Below are positions 18,868-26,809 of a stretch of 64,000 bases of DNA, piece by piece (position 1 is the stretch's first letter; each line of letters opens with the position of its first letter). The DNA lies in NCBI RefSeq assembly GCF_022024175.1, contig NZ_CP091794.1:2542001-2606000 (forward strand), in the 5' to 3' direction. This DNA comes from Prevotella communis. Lineage in GTDB: Bacteria > Bacteroidota > Bacteroidia > Bacteroidales > Bacteroidaceae. A program made the translations under genes and the position numbers. The notes below the pieces were generated by a model. It had not been told where the DNA came from. It saw nothing but the letters and a program-made list of their open reading frames with translations, and searched no databases.

Positions 18868-20156
18868 ACTAATTCTTTTTCTAATTGTTCTAAAGTCTTT
18901 CCTTTCGTCTCAGGACAGCGTCGCCAGAGGAAGATAAAGGCGCACACACAGATGGCGCTATAGATCCAGAAGGTGCCACTGGAACCTAGGGCGGCGTTCA
19001 TCGATGGGAACGAGAACGTCAAGGTGCAACAACCCACCCACAGGGCGAAGGTACAAACGGCCATAGCCACGCCACGAATCTGATTGGGAAAGATTTCTGC
19101 CAGCAGCGTCCACGTGACAGGTCCTAATGTCATGGCATAGACAGAGATAGCCGTCACCACGAGTACCACCATCATCACGCCTTTCACCTCCAGAAAATAG
19201 CAGGTTCCCAATGTCAGATAGATAAGTCCCAGTCCGCCTGCGCCAATCAGCATCAGCGTGCGACGTCCCCATTTCTCGATGGTATACAGGGCTACAAAGG
19301 TGAATACCACGTTGGCAATGCCTGTGATAACGATATCGATAAACATGCCATCGACATCATAGCCGGCTCCCACAAATATTTCCTGGGCATAATTGAAAAT
19401 CACATTCGTGCCGCACCACTGTTGGAACACGGCGATGACGAGGCCTAGCAACAACACCTTACTATATTTGCTCTCCATGAGTTCCTTCAGTCCAGCCTTC
19501 TGTCCTGTATGCTGCGACATTGTCGCAGCCTTCATCTGTTGATACACAGGACTCTCCGGTATAAAGAAACTCATCACAAGGAACAAGCCTGCCGGCACGG
19601 TCTCGGCCCAGAACATCCAGCGCCAGCCCCACTCCAAATTCCATGCTGCGTTCTCAACTATAGAGGTATCGCGGGCCAACAGCATATTGACGATCTGCGC
19701 ACCAAGGATACCAAGGACAATGGTCATCTGGTTCAGACTCACCATGCGTCCACGGATATGCGCCGGACTCACTTCGGCAATATACATGGGCGACAAGGCC
19801 GAAGCCACGCCAATACCCACGCCACCAATGAAGCGCGCTATATTAAACAAGGTGAAATCATCAAAAAGACCTGTGCCTATAGCAGAGACCGTGAACAGTA
19901 CGGCTGCTGTGGTCAACAGTGGTTTGCGTCCGTACCTGTCGGCCAAGGCACCGGCTACCATGGCACCTATCAGACAGCCTACCAGGGCCGTTGACATCGC
20001 AACGCCTTGTAGCCACGTATTACCTGCTATTCCGAAAAATGATTCATAGAAAGGTTTTGCACCGCCTATCACTACCCAGTCATAGCCAAAGAGCAGACCG
20101 CCCATAGCCGACACAGAGCAGATGAAATAAACAAATGCCTTGTTGTTATTTAGCAT
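18864..20156 (-). CDS. Sugar porter family MFS transporter
   Basis: 430 residues with about 12 membrane segments. Sugar-porter marks: GGLLFGYDW in TM1, DRYGRKPLL between TM2 and 3, PESPVY after TM6, EKWGRR between TM8 and 9, PETKGKTLEQLE at the C-terminus. It takes a monosaccharide or small oligosaccharide across the inner membrane, probably by proton symport. The loop after PESPVY is short, giving a smaller total than the usual 450-480. First gene of the operon. Confidence 0.9.
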   Translation of the reverse strand: MLNNNKAFVYFICSVSAMGGLLFGYDWVVIGGAKPFYESFFGIAGNTWLQGVAMSTALVGCLIGAMVAGALADRYGRKPLLTTAAVLFTVSAIGTGLFDDFTLFNIARFIGGVGIGVASALSPMYIAEVSPAHIRGRMVSLNQMTIVLGILGAQIVNMLLARDTSIVENAAWNLEWGWRWMFWAETVPAGLFLVMSFFIPESPVYQQMKAATMSQHTGQKAGLKELMESKYSKVLLLGLVIAVFQQWCGTNVIFNYAQEIFVGAGYDVDGMFIDIVITGIANVVFTFVALYTIEKWGRRTLMLIGAGGLGLIYLTLGTCYFLEVKGVMMVVLVVTAISVYAMTLGPVTWTLLAEIFPNQIRGVAMAVCTFALWVGCCTLTFSFPSMNAALGSSGTFWIYSAICVCAFIFLWRRCPETKGKTLEQLEKELV

Positions 20157-20185
20157 ATCCTGTATGGTTTTTAGTTTACAAGGTG

Positions 20186-20193
20186 CAAAGATA
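20186..20193 (-). promoter_or_regulatory. Promoter -7 element of the MFS-GH2 operon
   Basis: TATCTTTG on the minus strand, 30 bp before the start at 20156. No good -33 TTTG at the right spacing, as expected for a promoter that needs an activator. Confidence 0.6.
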
Positions 20194-20273
20194 ATAATTC
20201 TTTTCTAAAACCCCGAAACTAACATCAACATTTATCAAAAATCACATTTAATAATCGGATTACTAGCATACCA

Positions 20274-20311
20274 AAACAAAAAAAGGCTTCCGGAATTTCT
20301 TCGAGAGCCTT
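20274..20311 (-). terminator. Terminator after exonuclease III gene
   Basis: Minus strand AAGGCT ... AGCCTT stem followed by a run of T (the A run at 20274-20284). Confidence 0.6.
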
Positions 20312-20340
20312 ATGATAATAAGAGACAGGGTTCTGAAAAA

Positions 20341-21093
20341 TCAGATACTCAGTTCCAGTTCCACAGGACAGTGATCGGAGCCCAGGATATCCGTATGTAT
20401 CTTGGCATCGACGATTTGCGGCTGCAAACGGTTGGAAGCCACGAAATAGTCGATACGCCAGCCGGCATTCTTCTGACGGGCCTGGAAACGGTACGACCAC
20501 CATGAGTAGGTGATCTGTTCCGGATACTTCCAACGGAAGGTATCGGTGAAACCAGAGGCCAGCAGGGTGCTGAACTTCTCACGTTCCTGATCCGTGAAAC
20601 CGGCATTCATTCGGTTGGTCTTCGGATTCTTCAGGTCTATCTCCTCGTGAGCCACATTCAGGTCGCCACAAAGGATTACTGGTTTCTGCTCATCCAAGCG
20701 CATCAGGTAAGCACGGAAATCATCCTCCCACTGCATGCGGTAGTCCAGACGCTTCAAGCCATCCTGTGAGTTGGGCGTATAGCAGCACACCAGGAAGAAC
20801 TTTTCCATCTCGAGTGTGATGACACGTCCTTCGTGATCGTGCTCATCGATACCAATACCATACGTCACATTGAGTGGTTGATGCCTGGTGAAGATAGCCG
20901 TTCCACTATACCCTTTCTTCTCGGCAGAGTTCCAGTATGACTTGTACCCATCAAAATGCAGGTCCAGTTGTCCAGGCTGCATCTTCGTCTCCTGCAGGCA
21001 GAAGAAATCAGCATCCAGCGCACGGAAAGCATCGCTGAAGCCCTTACCCTCGCAAGCGCGAAGACCGTTTACATTCCAAGATATCAGTTTCAT
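20341..21093 (-). CDS. xth: Exodeoxyribonuclease III
   Basis: 250 residues, full length for the AP-endonuclease/exonuclease III fold. Catalytic blocks visible: SWNVNGLRA at the front, CLQETKM (metal Glu), CGDLNVAHEEID (Asp/Asn) and GSDHCPVELEL at the end (Asp-His). Cuts at abasic sites and trims 3' ends in base-excision repair. Confidence 0.94.
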   Translation of the reverse strand: MKLISWNVNGLRACEGKGFSDAFRALDADFFCLQETKMQPGQLDLHFDGYKSYWNSAEKKGYSGTAIFTRHQPLNVTYGIGIDEHDHEGRVITLEMEKFFLVCCYTPNSQDGLKRLDYRMQWEDDFRAYLMRLDEQKPVILCGDLNVAHEEIDLKNPKTNRMNAGFTDQEREKFSTLLASGFTDTFRWKYPEQITYSWWSYRFQARQKNAGWRIDYFVASNRLQPQIVDAKIHTDILGSDHCPVELELSI

Positions 21094-21109
21094 GATAAAG
21101 AAAGTTGGG

Positions 21110-21880
21110 TTAGAAATAGATACCGAAGCTGAACTGATTCATCTTTGGACCATAGCCATCACGGAAGAATTTCATGGGGCAGTACCTGCAATAGATGGCG
21201 ACATCGCCAGGTGTATGCACCATCAGCAGACCGTCAACGGTAACAGGACGCTGGTGGATAGAACCAGTCTCCACTTCATAGTCCTCGTCCTGGTAGGTAA
21301 ACTCACGGGTTACATGAGCACCAGTATTGAAATTTACGATAGCACCTAAGGTAACACCCCAGTCCAACTCCTTATCGAAATAATGGGTATAGGTAACAGG
21401 TACCTGAAGACTGAATTCAGAAAGCGAGGTACGACGATCAGACTGAAGTACCTGATAATCCGTAAGGCCCATCACACCCGTGGTGAGGTCCTTTTCCCAA
21501 TATGTGGCATCGTCCATGCGATAATAGCGCCAGTCAATACCAATACCCAGGCCCCATACATTCTTTTTGCCATAGGGCATCCACTCACCCAGCAGACCAA
21601 AGCCAAGGTCAAAAGAAGGCCACAGGTTGAACTTATATTCCGAGGGAGCTCCAAGCATGGTGTTGAAACCAAGGTACATATATGGATCAACATCCCACTT
21701 CTGGCTCTTCGACTTAATCATGACGTGCTTGTCCTTCCAGAAGTCATCGTCAGAATCCAGGTTCACCACATCAGCGACCTTTTCGATAACAACAGTATCG
21801 TTCGATAACTCAGCGGCATTAACAGCCATAGCGGGACACATCAAAAGAAGTGCAGCAAAAATAATCTGTTTCATTTTCAT
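21110..21880 (-). CDS. Outer-membrane beta-barrel-like protein
   Basis: Start placed at 21880 (MKMKQIIFAALL), where a signal peptide begins; the upstream extension to 21931 would bury it. About 256 residues, cleaved near VNAAEL. Alternating hydrophobic/aromatic strands (YMYLGFNTML, FDLGFGLLGEW, GIGIDWRYY, DWGVTLGAIVNF) and the ending FSFGIYF point to a small beta-barrel of the outer membrane. Role unknown. It lies between ribH and xth, after a hairpin at 21901-21928. Confidence 0.7.
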   Translation of the reverse strand: MKMKQIIFAALLLMCPAMAVNAAELSNDTVVIEKVADVVNLDSDDDFWKDKHVMIKSKSQKWDVDPYMYLGFNTMLGAPSEYKFNLWPSFDLGFGLLGEWMPYGKKNVWGLGIGIDWRYYRMDDATYWEKDLTTGVMGLTDYQVLQSDRRTSLSEFSLQVPVTYTHYFDKELDWGVTLGAIVNFNTGAHVTREFTYQDEDYEVETGSIHQRPVTVDGLLMVHTPGDVAIYCRYCPMKFFRDGYGPKMNQFSFGIYF

Positions 21881-21892
21881 TGTGTTTAGGTT

Positions 21893-21928
21893 AAAAGAAA
21901 GCAGGTGCGACCCAAAGGTCACACCTGC
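21893..21928 (-). terminator. Hairpin terminator after ribH
   Basis: Minus strand GCAGGTGTGACC pairs with GGTCGCACCTGC around TTTG, followed by TTTCTTTT. It sits 13 bp or so before the next start, so it may act as a partial attenuator between ribH and the beta-barrel gene. Confidence 0.75.
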
Positions 21929-21945
21929 CAACTATGTGTAATTAA

Positions 21946-22422
21946 TTAGAATTTAGCCATTTTGATAGCAACCACAGCACATTCATCACCCTTGTTACCG
22001 AACTTGCCTCCTGCACGGTCCTTAGCCTGCTGCAGGTCGTTAGTGGTAAGCAGTCCGTAGATGACGGGAATATTGCTTGTTGCATTCAGGCGTGCGATAC
22101 CTGCTGTGACACCTTCGCAGATATAATCGAAGTGAGGTGTCTCGCCACGAATCACACTTCCAAGGACGATGACGGCATCGTAGCCATCATTGAGAGTCAT
22201 CTGGTGAGCACCGTAAATCAGTTCGAATGAACCTGGAACGGTCTTCACGTGGATATTCTCAGTCAGTGCGCCGTGCTTTTCGAGCGTAGCCACGCAACCT
22301 TCAAGCAGGGCTCCTGTAATCTCAGGGTTCCACTCAGCCACCACAATGCCGAAAATCATGTTCGAAGCATCGGGCACGGCGTTGAAGTCGTAGTCGCTCA
22401 GATTATGTAATGCGGTAGCCAT
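21946..22422 (-). CDS. ribH: 6,7-dimethyl-8-ribityllumazine synthase
   Basis: 158 residues, full length. Family blocks: VVAEWN (ribityl pyrimidine binding), [26 protein letters not shown] with the phosphate-site Arg/Glu/Thr and the catalytic His, and [11 protein letters not shown]. Makes lumazine for riboflavin. Its ATG overlaps the stop of the preceding TPR gene by one base (TAATG), so it is translated by restart; no FMN riboswitch is seen. Confidence 0.95.
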   Translation of the reverse strand: MATALHNLSDYDFNAVPDASNMIFGIVVAEWNPEITGALLEGCVATLEKHGALTENIHVKTVPGSFELIYGAHQMTLNDGYDAVIVLGSVIRGETPHFDYICEGVTAGIARLNATSNIPVIYGLLTTNDLQQAKDRAGGKFGNKGDECAVVAIKMAKF

Positions 22423-23102
22423 TATTTTACGCGCTCAATATAAGCATCGATTTTACCATACTCCATAGAGTTCAGGTACTTAGCCTTGATCTGCTCGTAG
22501 AGCTTCAAGGCATCTTCCTTCTTACCCTGGCTCTCCAGAATCTCACCAGCCTTAATCAGGAACTGAGGAGAGAGAGTGTTGTTGTCAGCCTTGTCGGCAG
22601 CCTTCTTGAACAGCTCAACAGCCTCATCGAGCTCACCCAGAGAAGCCTTTACATCAGCCAGGGCACCAACAGCAGCAGGTGAAACCATGGCATCGTCAGC
22701 AGCATCGTAGTTCTCGAGATAAGAAGCAGCCTCCTGCATATTGCCCAGATGAGCATAGCAAAGACCAGCGTAGAGGTTAGCCAGATTACCTACCTTGCCA
22801 CCCTCTTCTGCCAAAGCAACGAAACCCTCGTTAGCGCCATCGCCATTCAGAGCCTTCTGGAACATCACGGTATCGCCCTGAGCAATAGCATTGCTGAAAT
22901 ACTCCTGAGCCTTTGACATCTCTGTGCTGGCATTCTTGAACTGGTCAGCAGAATAGCTCTTATAGAAGAAGCCTGCGCTTACCAATACGATCAAAGCTAC
23001 CACAGCGATGATAATCACATTTTTGTACTTGAGGATCAAAGCCTCATTCTGACTGTGCTCGTTTGCAGCAGGAGCACCATTTGAAAAATTTGTATCTGCC
23101 AT
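22422..23102 (-). CDS. Membrane-anchored tetratricopeptide repeat protein
   Basis: Start set at 23102 (MADTNFSNG), since the promoter -7 at 23142-23149 lies inside the longer frame. One membrane segment at about residues 28-48 ([13 protein letters not shown]), then a helical TPR-like domain outside ([24 protein letters not shown]). Resembles YfgM-type TPR proteins that sit beside the Sec machinery, but that parallel is by architecture only. Confidence 0.78.
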   Translation of the reverse strand: MADTNFSNGAPAANEHSQNEALILKYKNVIIIAVVALIVLVSAGFFYKSYSADQFKNASTEMSKAQEYFSNAIAQGDTVMFQKALNGDGANEGFVALAEEGGKVGNLANLYAGLCYAHLGNMQEAASYLENYDAADDAMVSPAAVGALADVKASLGELDEAVELFKKAADKADNNTLSPQFLIKAGEILESQGKKEDALKLYEQIKAKYLNSMEYGKIDAYIERVK

Positions 23103-23141
23103 TATAATATTTATTTTTAGATTCGCTATAAATTGCGGGCG

Positions 23142-23149
23142 CAAAATTA
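23142..23149 (-). promoter_or_regulatory. Promoter -7 element of TPR-ribH
   Basis: TAATTTTG on the minus strand 40 bp before the start; TTTC at the -33 place (20-bp gap). Confidence 0.6.
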
Positions 23150-23188
23150 CAGAAAAAGTTGCACATAATGAAATTTATTGCCGACTTT

Positions 23189-23220
23189 TTTGTTTTTAAG
23201 CCTTAAAAGCAGTAATTTTG
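23189..23220 (+). promoter_or_regulatory. Promoter of recF
   Basis: TTTG (23189-23192), 20 bp, TAATTTTG (23213-23220); 22 bp before the ATG. Confidence 0.8.
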
Positions 23221-23242
23221 CAGCAAAATTAGAATCCAAGGG

Positions 23243-24355
23243 ATGATATTAGAGCACCTTTCAATCATCAATTATAAGAATATTCAGGAGGCAACACTGG
23301 AACTGTCGCCCAATATCAACTGCTTCATTGGTCACAACGGAGCGGGCAAGACAAACGTGCTGGATGCCGTGTATTTCCTGTCGTTCTGTCATTCGGCACA
23401 GACCACACAGGACTCTCTCGTGATACGTCACGACCAGGATTTCTTCATGCTGGAAGGGGAATATCAGACCTCAGACCTCAATCCTCAAAACTCAACCTTC
23501 ACCATCCACTGTGGCATGAAGCGAGGTACGAAGAAGGTGTTCAGACGCGACAAGAAGGCCTACCAACGTCTTTCTGAGCACATCGGACTGATACCTATCG
23601 TACTCATATCACCTGCAGATATCCAGTTGATTGAGGGGAGCAGTGAGGAACGACGCCGACTGATGGATGTCGTCATCTCACAGTTGGACCATCCCTATCT
23701 GGAATCCCTGAACCGTTACAACAAAGCATTGCAGCAGCGTAACGCGATGTTGAAGATAGAAGACCGCGAGCCAGACCCGGAACTCCTGTCGCTATGGGAA
23801 GAACAGATGGCACGCGAGGGTGAGATAATCTATCAGAAACGTGCGGACTTCGTAGAACAGCTGATACCATTGTTTCAACAGTTCTATGAGACCATATCCG
23901 GTGGACACGAACAGGTGTCACTGAAATACACATCACATTGTCAGCGCGGTCCCTTGCTGGAGGTGATTCAGCGCGACCGCTTCAAGGACAGAGCCGTGGG
24001 CTATTCCCTGCACGGCATTCACCGTGACGACCTTGAGATTATGCTCGACGGACATCCCATGCGCCGTGAAGGCAGTCAGGGCCAGCAGAAGACGTTCGTG
24101 ATTGCCCTGAAACTGGCACAGTTTGAGTTCCTGAAACGCACCAATGCACAGACCACGCCCCTACTCCTGCTTGATGACATCTTCGACAAGCTGGATGCAC
24201 AGCGTGTAGAACAGATTATCCAGCTGGTGGCCAGCGACCAGTTCGGTCAGATATTCATTACCGACACCAATCGTGACCATATAGACCAAATCCTGTCGAA
24301 GAGCAGTTTTGACTATAAGCTCTACGAAGTAAACGACGGAGAGATACATGTTTAA
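23243..24355 (+). CDS. recF: DNA replication and repair protein RecF
   Basis: 370-residue SMC-like ATPase that helps load RecA at gapped DNA. Walker A GHNGAGKTN (about residues 33-41), signature GSQGQQKT, Walker B PLLLLDDIFDKLD. Usual length. Odd: residues about 75-88 (QTSDLNPQNSTFTI) are encoded by a 7-bp repeat run at 23463-23497, placed in a loop between two strands. Followed by the DUF721 gene with an 8-bp overlap. Confidence 0.95.
   Translation: MILEHLSIINYKNIQEATLELSPNINCFIGHNGAGKTNVLDAVYFLSFCHSAQTTQDSLVIRHDQDFFMLEGEYQTSDLNPQNSTFTIHCGMKRGTKKVFRRDKKAYQRLSEHIGLIPIVLISPADIQLIEGSSEERRRLMDVVISQLDHPYLESLNRYNKALQQRNAMLKIEDREPDPELLSLWEEQMAREGEIIYQKRADFVEQLIPLFQQFYETISGGHEQVSLKYTSHCQRGPLLEVIQRDRFKDRAVGYSLHGIHRDDLEIMLDGHPMRREGSQGQQKTFVIALKLAQFEFLKRTNAQTTPLLLLDDIFDKLDAQRVEQIIQLVASDQFGQIFITDTNRDHIDQILSKSSFDYKLYEVNDGEIHV
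23463..23497. repeat. Heptad repeat array inside recF (5 units)
   Basis: Units ATCAGAC, CTCAGAC, CTCAATC, CTCAAAA, CTCAACC on the + strand. The reverse complement of CTCAGAC is GTCTGAG, the same unit as in menF. Confidence 0.85.
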
Positions 24356-24638
24356 GCGACGCGAGAAAGCCCTCAAGGACCTGATACTCCAGAATCTGAG
24401 GATGCAAGGTCTGGAGACGCCTCTGCTACAGAAGCGCCTGATTGAGGCGTGGCCTGTTGTGGCAGGAGAAGCCATAGCGCGCTACACCACCGATGTGAAC
24501 ATCTACAACCAGACGCTCTACGTCAAGCTGCGCATACCGGCCCTGCGTGCCGACCTGAGCATGCGCCGTCAGGAATATGTAAACCGATTAAACGAGTATG
24601 TCGGCAATCAAGTGATTACCGACATACGATTCTGTTAG
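24348..24638 (+). CDS. DUF721 (DciA-like) protein
   Basis: 96 residues, the short Bacteroidetes form of DUF721. LIEAWPVVAGEAIARYT and the beta part LYVKLRIPALRADL are typical. In other bacteria the DUF721 protein DciA loads the replicative helicase, and its place right behind recF fits DNA metabolism. Ends 4 bp into the S41 protease gene coming from the other strand. Confidence 0.85.
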   Translation: MFKRREKALKDLILQNLRMQGLETPLLQKRLIEAWPVVAGEAIARYTTDVNIYNQTLYVKLRIPALRADLSMRRQEYVNRLNEYVGNQVITDIRFC

Positions 24639-26338
24639 GCCCTTGCCACTACCACGGATGATTTGTGGACGGCGCGATAGTCAAAACTCATAGCAACCTT
24701 CTTCGCTTTCGAACCTTTCAAGTCAGGTGCCTTTGGGAAAGCCTCACCTGCCTCAAAGACGCGTAACGCCTCACGGATAGCAGGGTCGTCCTCGTTGAGA
24801 TACTGCAACCACGACTGTTCATCGAGGATGTTGTATATCACACGACTGTAGATATACTGTTCCAACAGGCGGCGCGACCTCTGAATCATCAGGTTACGAC
24901 GCTTCAGACCGTGTTTCTCAGCATACTGTGCAAACTGCTCTACAAGATTCTGCTTCTTGATATACTTCAGTAGTGATGCCTCACTGTCATATTCCTTCAG
25001 CACAGCACGATGCTGGTCGGTATAGTCATAGCCAAACTGCAGGATAAGTCCCGACATAGAAGCCTCTTTGTAATAGGAAGTGAAGTCGCTGGTATCCTCT
25101 GGCACAAAGATATCAGGCGTGATACCACCACCGCCATAGACCACACGACCATTATTGGTGTGATACTCGGGACCTTCGTGCTTGATGCTGTCCTGCGAGA
25201 AGAACTCACCATGCTGATAGCGCAGCATCAGGTCTTCCTCGTAGTTCTTATCCATACCATTGGTATAAGGTTTCTGGATACAACGGCCTGAAGGCGTATA
25301 ATAACGGGCTATGGTGAGACGCATCATCGAACCATCACCGAACTCCACAGGTTTCTGCACCAATCCCTTACCAAACGAACGGCGTCCAATGACCGTACCA
25401 CGGTCATTATCCTGAATAGCACCCGCCAGGATCTCACTGGCAGAAGCCGAGCCCTCGTCAATCAGGATGACCAATGGCATCTGCTTGTAACTGCCACGTC
25501 CGTCACTGCGATACTCCTCACGGGGAGAACGGCGTCCCTCGGTATAGACAATCAGTTTATTCTTGGGCAGGAACTCATTAGCAATCTGAACAGCCGACTG
25601 CAGATAGCCGCCCGTATTGCCACGCAGGTCGATGGTGAGCTGTTGAAAGCCATCCATCGTCAACTGTGCCAGCGCCACCAAGAGTTCGTTATAGGTATTC
25701 TCGCCAAAATTCTTAATTTTCACATAACCCGTATTGTCATCAAGCATATAAGCCGCTGTGACACTCCTCATAGGAATCTCGCCACGCGTCACGGTGATAT
25801 AACGTAAATCCTTCTCGCCATAGCGCAGGATACCCAGTTTCACCTTGGTATCCTTTGGTCCCTTGAGACGGTGCATGGCCTCATCATTGGTAAGCGACTT
25901 GCCAGTAAACACCGAGTCGTCTACCGTCACGATCTTATCGCCCGCCAACACGCCAGCCTGTTCTGCAGGTCCGTCGCTGATGACATTCTGCACACGCAGG
26001 GTGTCATTGCGGATTGTAAACTCAATACCTACGCCAGAGAAAGAGCCACGCAGGTCATCGTTGGCAATCTGCACATCCTTAGCAGAGAAATAGGTGGAAT
26101 GCGGATCCAGTTCCGCCAATATCTGAGGCACAGCCTGCTCTACGAGGTCAGCCATATCGATAGTATCCACATACTGGTCATCAATAATGTAAAGCAGATT
26201 ATTCAGTTTGTTACTGCCAGAATTGATGATACTCAGACGGTTGCCTGAGAAATGATTAGCATAGAATGTGCCGATGGCGATACCAATCACCACAGCCAGA
26301 GCCAACCAAAGGGGCGAAAATCTATTTTTTGTATTCAT
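24635..26338 (-). CDS. S41 family C-terminal processing peptidase
   Basis: 567 residues. N-terminal anchor (about 11-27, LWLALAVVIGIAIGTF), then a PDZ domain (GVGIEF..., GPAEQAGVLAGDKIV) and the S41 catalytic domain with LIDEGSASASEILAGAIQDN (Ser) and SFGKGLVQ (Lys) of the Ser-Lys dyad. Periplasmic; such enzymes trim envelope proteins at their C-termini. A long extra C-terminal region of about 180 residues is usual in Bacteroidetes. Confidence 0.92.
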   Translation of the reverse strand: MNTKNRFSPLWLALAVVIGIAIGTFYANHFSGNRLSIINSGSNKLNNLLYIIDDQYVDTIDMADLVEQAVPQILAELDPHSTYFSAKDVQIANDDLRGSFSGVGIEFTIRNDTLRVQNVISDGPAEQAGVLAGDKIVTVDDSVFTGKSLTNDEAMHRLKGPKDTKVKLGILRYGEKDLRYITVTRGEIPMRSVTAAYMLDDNTGYVKIKNFGENTYNELLVALAQLTMDGFQQLTIDLRGNTGGYLQSAVQIANEFLPKNKLIVYTEGRRSPREEYRSDGRGSYKQMPLVILIDEGSASASEILAGAIQDNDRGTVIGRRSFGKGLVQKPVEFGDGSMMRLTIARYYTPSGRCIQKPYTNGMDKNYEEDLMLRYQHGEFFSQDSIKHEGPEYHTNNGRVVYGGGGITPDIFVPEDTSDFTSYYKEASMSGLILQFGYDYTDQHRAVLKEYDSEASLLKYIKKQNLVEQFAQYAEKHGLKRRNLMIQRSRRLLEQYIYSRVIYNILDEQSWLQYLNEDDPAIREALRVFEAGEAFPKAPDLKGSKAKKVAMSFDYRAVHKSSVVVARA

Positions 26339-26353
26339 CGATTAATCCTTAAA

Positions 26354-26388
26354 ACTCAAACCTCAAATTTCAAACATCAAACATCAAA
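26354..26388. repeat. Intergenic heptad repeat array (5 units)
   Basis: Units ACTCAAA, CCTCAAA, TTTCAAA, CATCAAA, CATCAAA. The last unit runs into the 3' end of the dCMP deaminase gene on the other strand (its stop is at 26384-26386). Confidence 0.85.
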
Positions 26389-26809
26389 CCTCCAGATACA
26401 CCACTTCAATACCTGCACGCTCCAGGAGTTCGATACCATCCGTAAGACGGTATTTCTCGCCATAGACCACACGTTTGATGCCCGCCTGGATAATCAGTTT
26501 GGCACATTCTATACAAGGCGAGGCCGTGATATAGATGGTTGAGCCATCACTATTGTTATTAGAGCGTGCCAGTTTGGTAATGGCGTTAGCCTCTGCATGG
26601 AGGACATAAGGCTTCGAGATATTGTTCTCGTCCTCACATACATTCTCAAACCCTGTAGGCGTACCGTTATAGCCGTCGCTGATAATCATCTTGTCCTTGA
26701 CCACCAGCGCACCGACCTGACGGCGCTTGCAATACGAGTTCTCTGCCCAGATACGCGCCATACGCAGATAGCGCGAATCCAGCTTACTTTGTTTGTCGTT
26801 TGATTCCAT
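26384..26809 (-). CDS. dCMP deaminase family protein
   Basis: 141 residues. Zinc site HAEANAI plus SPCIECAKL; substrate part CKRRQVGALVVKD. Such enzymes make dUMP from dCMP for thymidylate synthesis (ComEB-like). It starts 26 bp inside the end of the M3 peptidase gene. The C-terminal codons run into the heptad repeat array. Confidence 0.92.
   Translation of the reverse strand: MESNDKQSKLDSRYLRMARIWAENSYCKRRQVGALVVKDKMIISDGYNGTPTGFENVCEDENNISKPYVLHAEANAITKLARSNNNSDGSTIYITASPCIECAKLIIQAGIKRVVYGEKYRLTDGIELLERAGIEVVYLEV

Noticed and set aside
22423..23149. FMN riboswitch upstream of ribH
   Set aside because: ribH restarts inside the TPR gene stop (TAATG); the leader of the TPR gene is only about 30 nt and holds no RFN-like conserved blocks.
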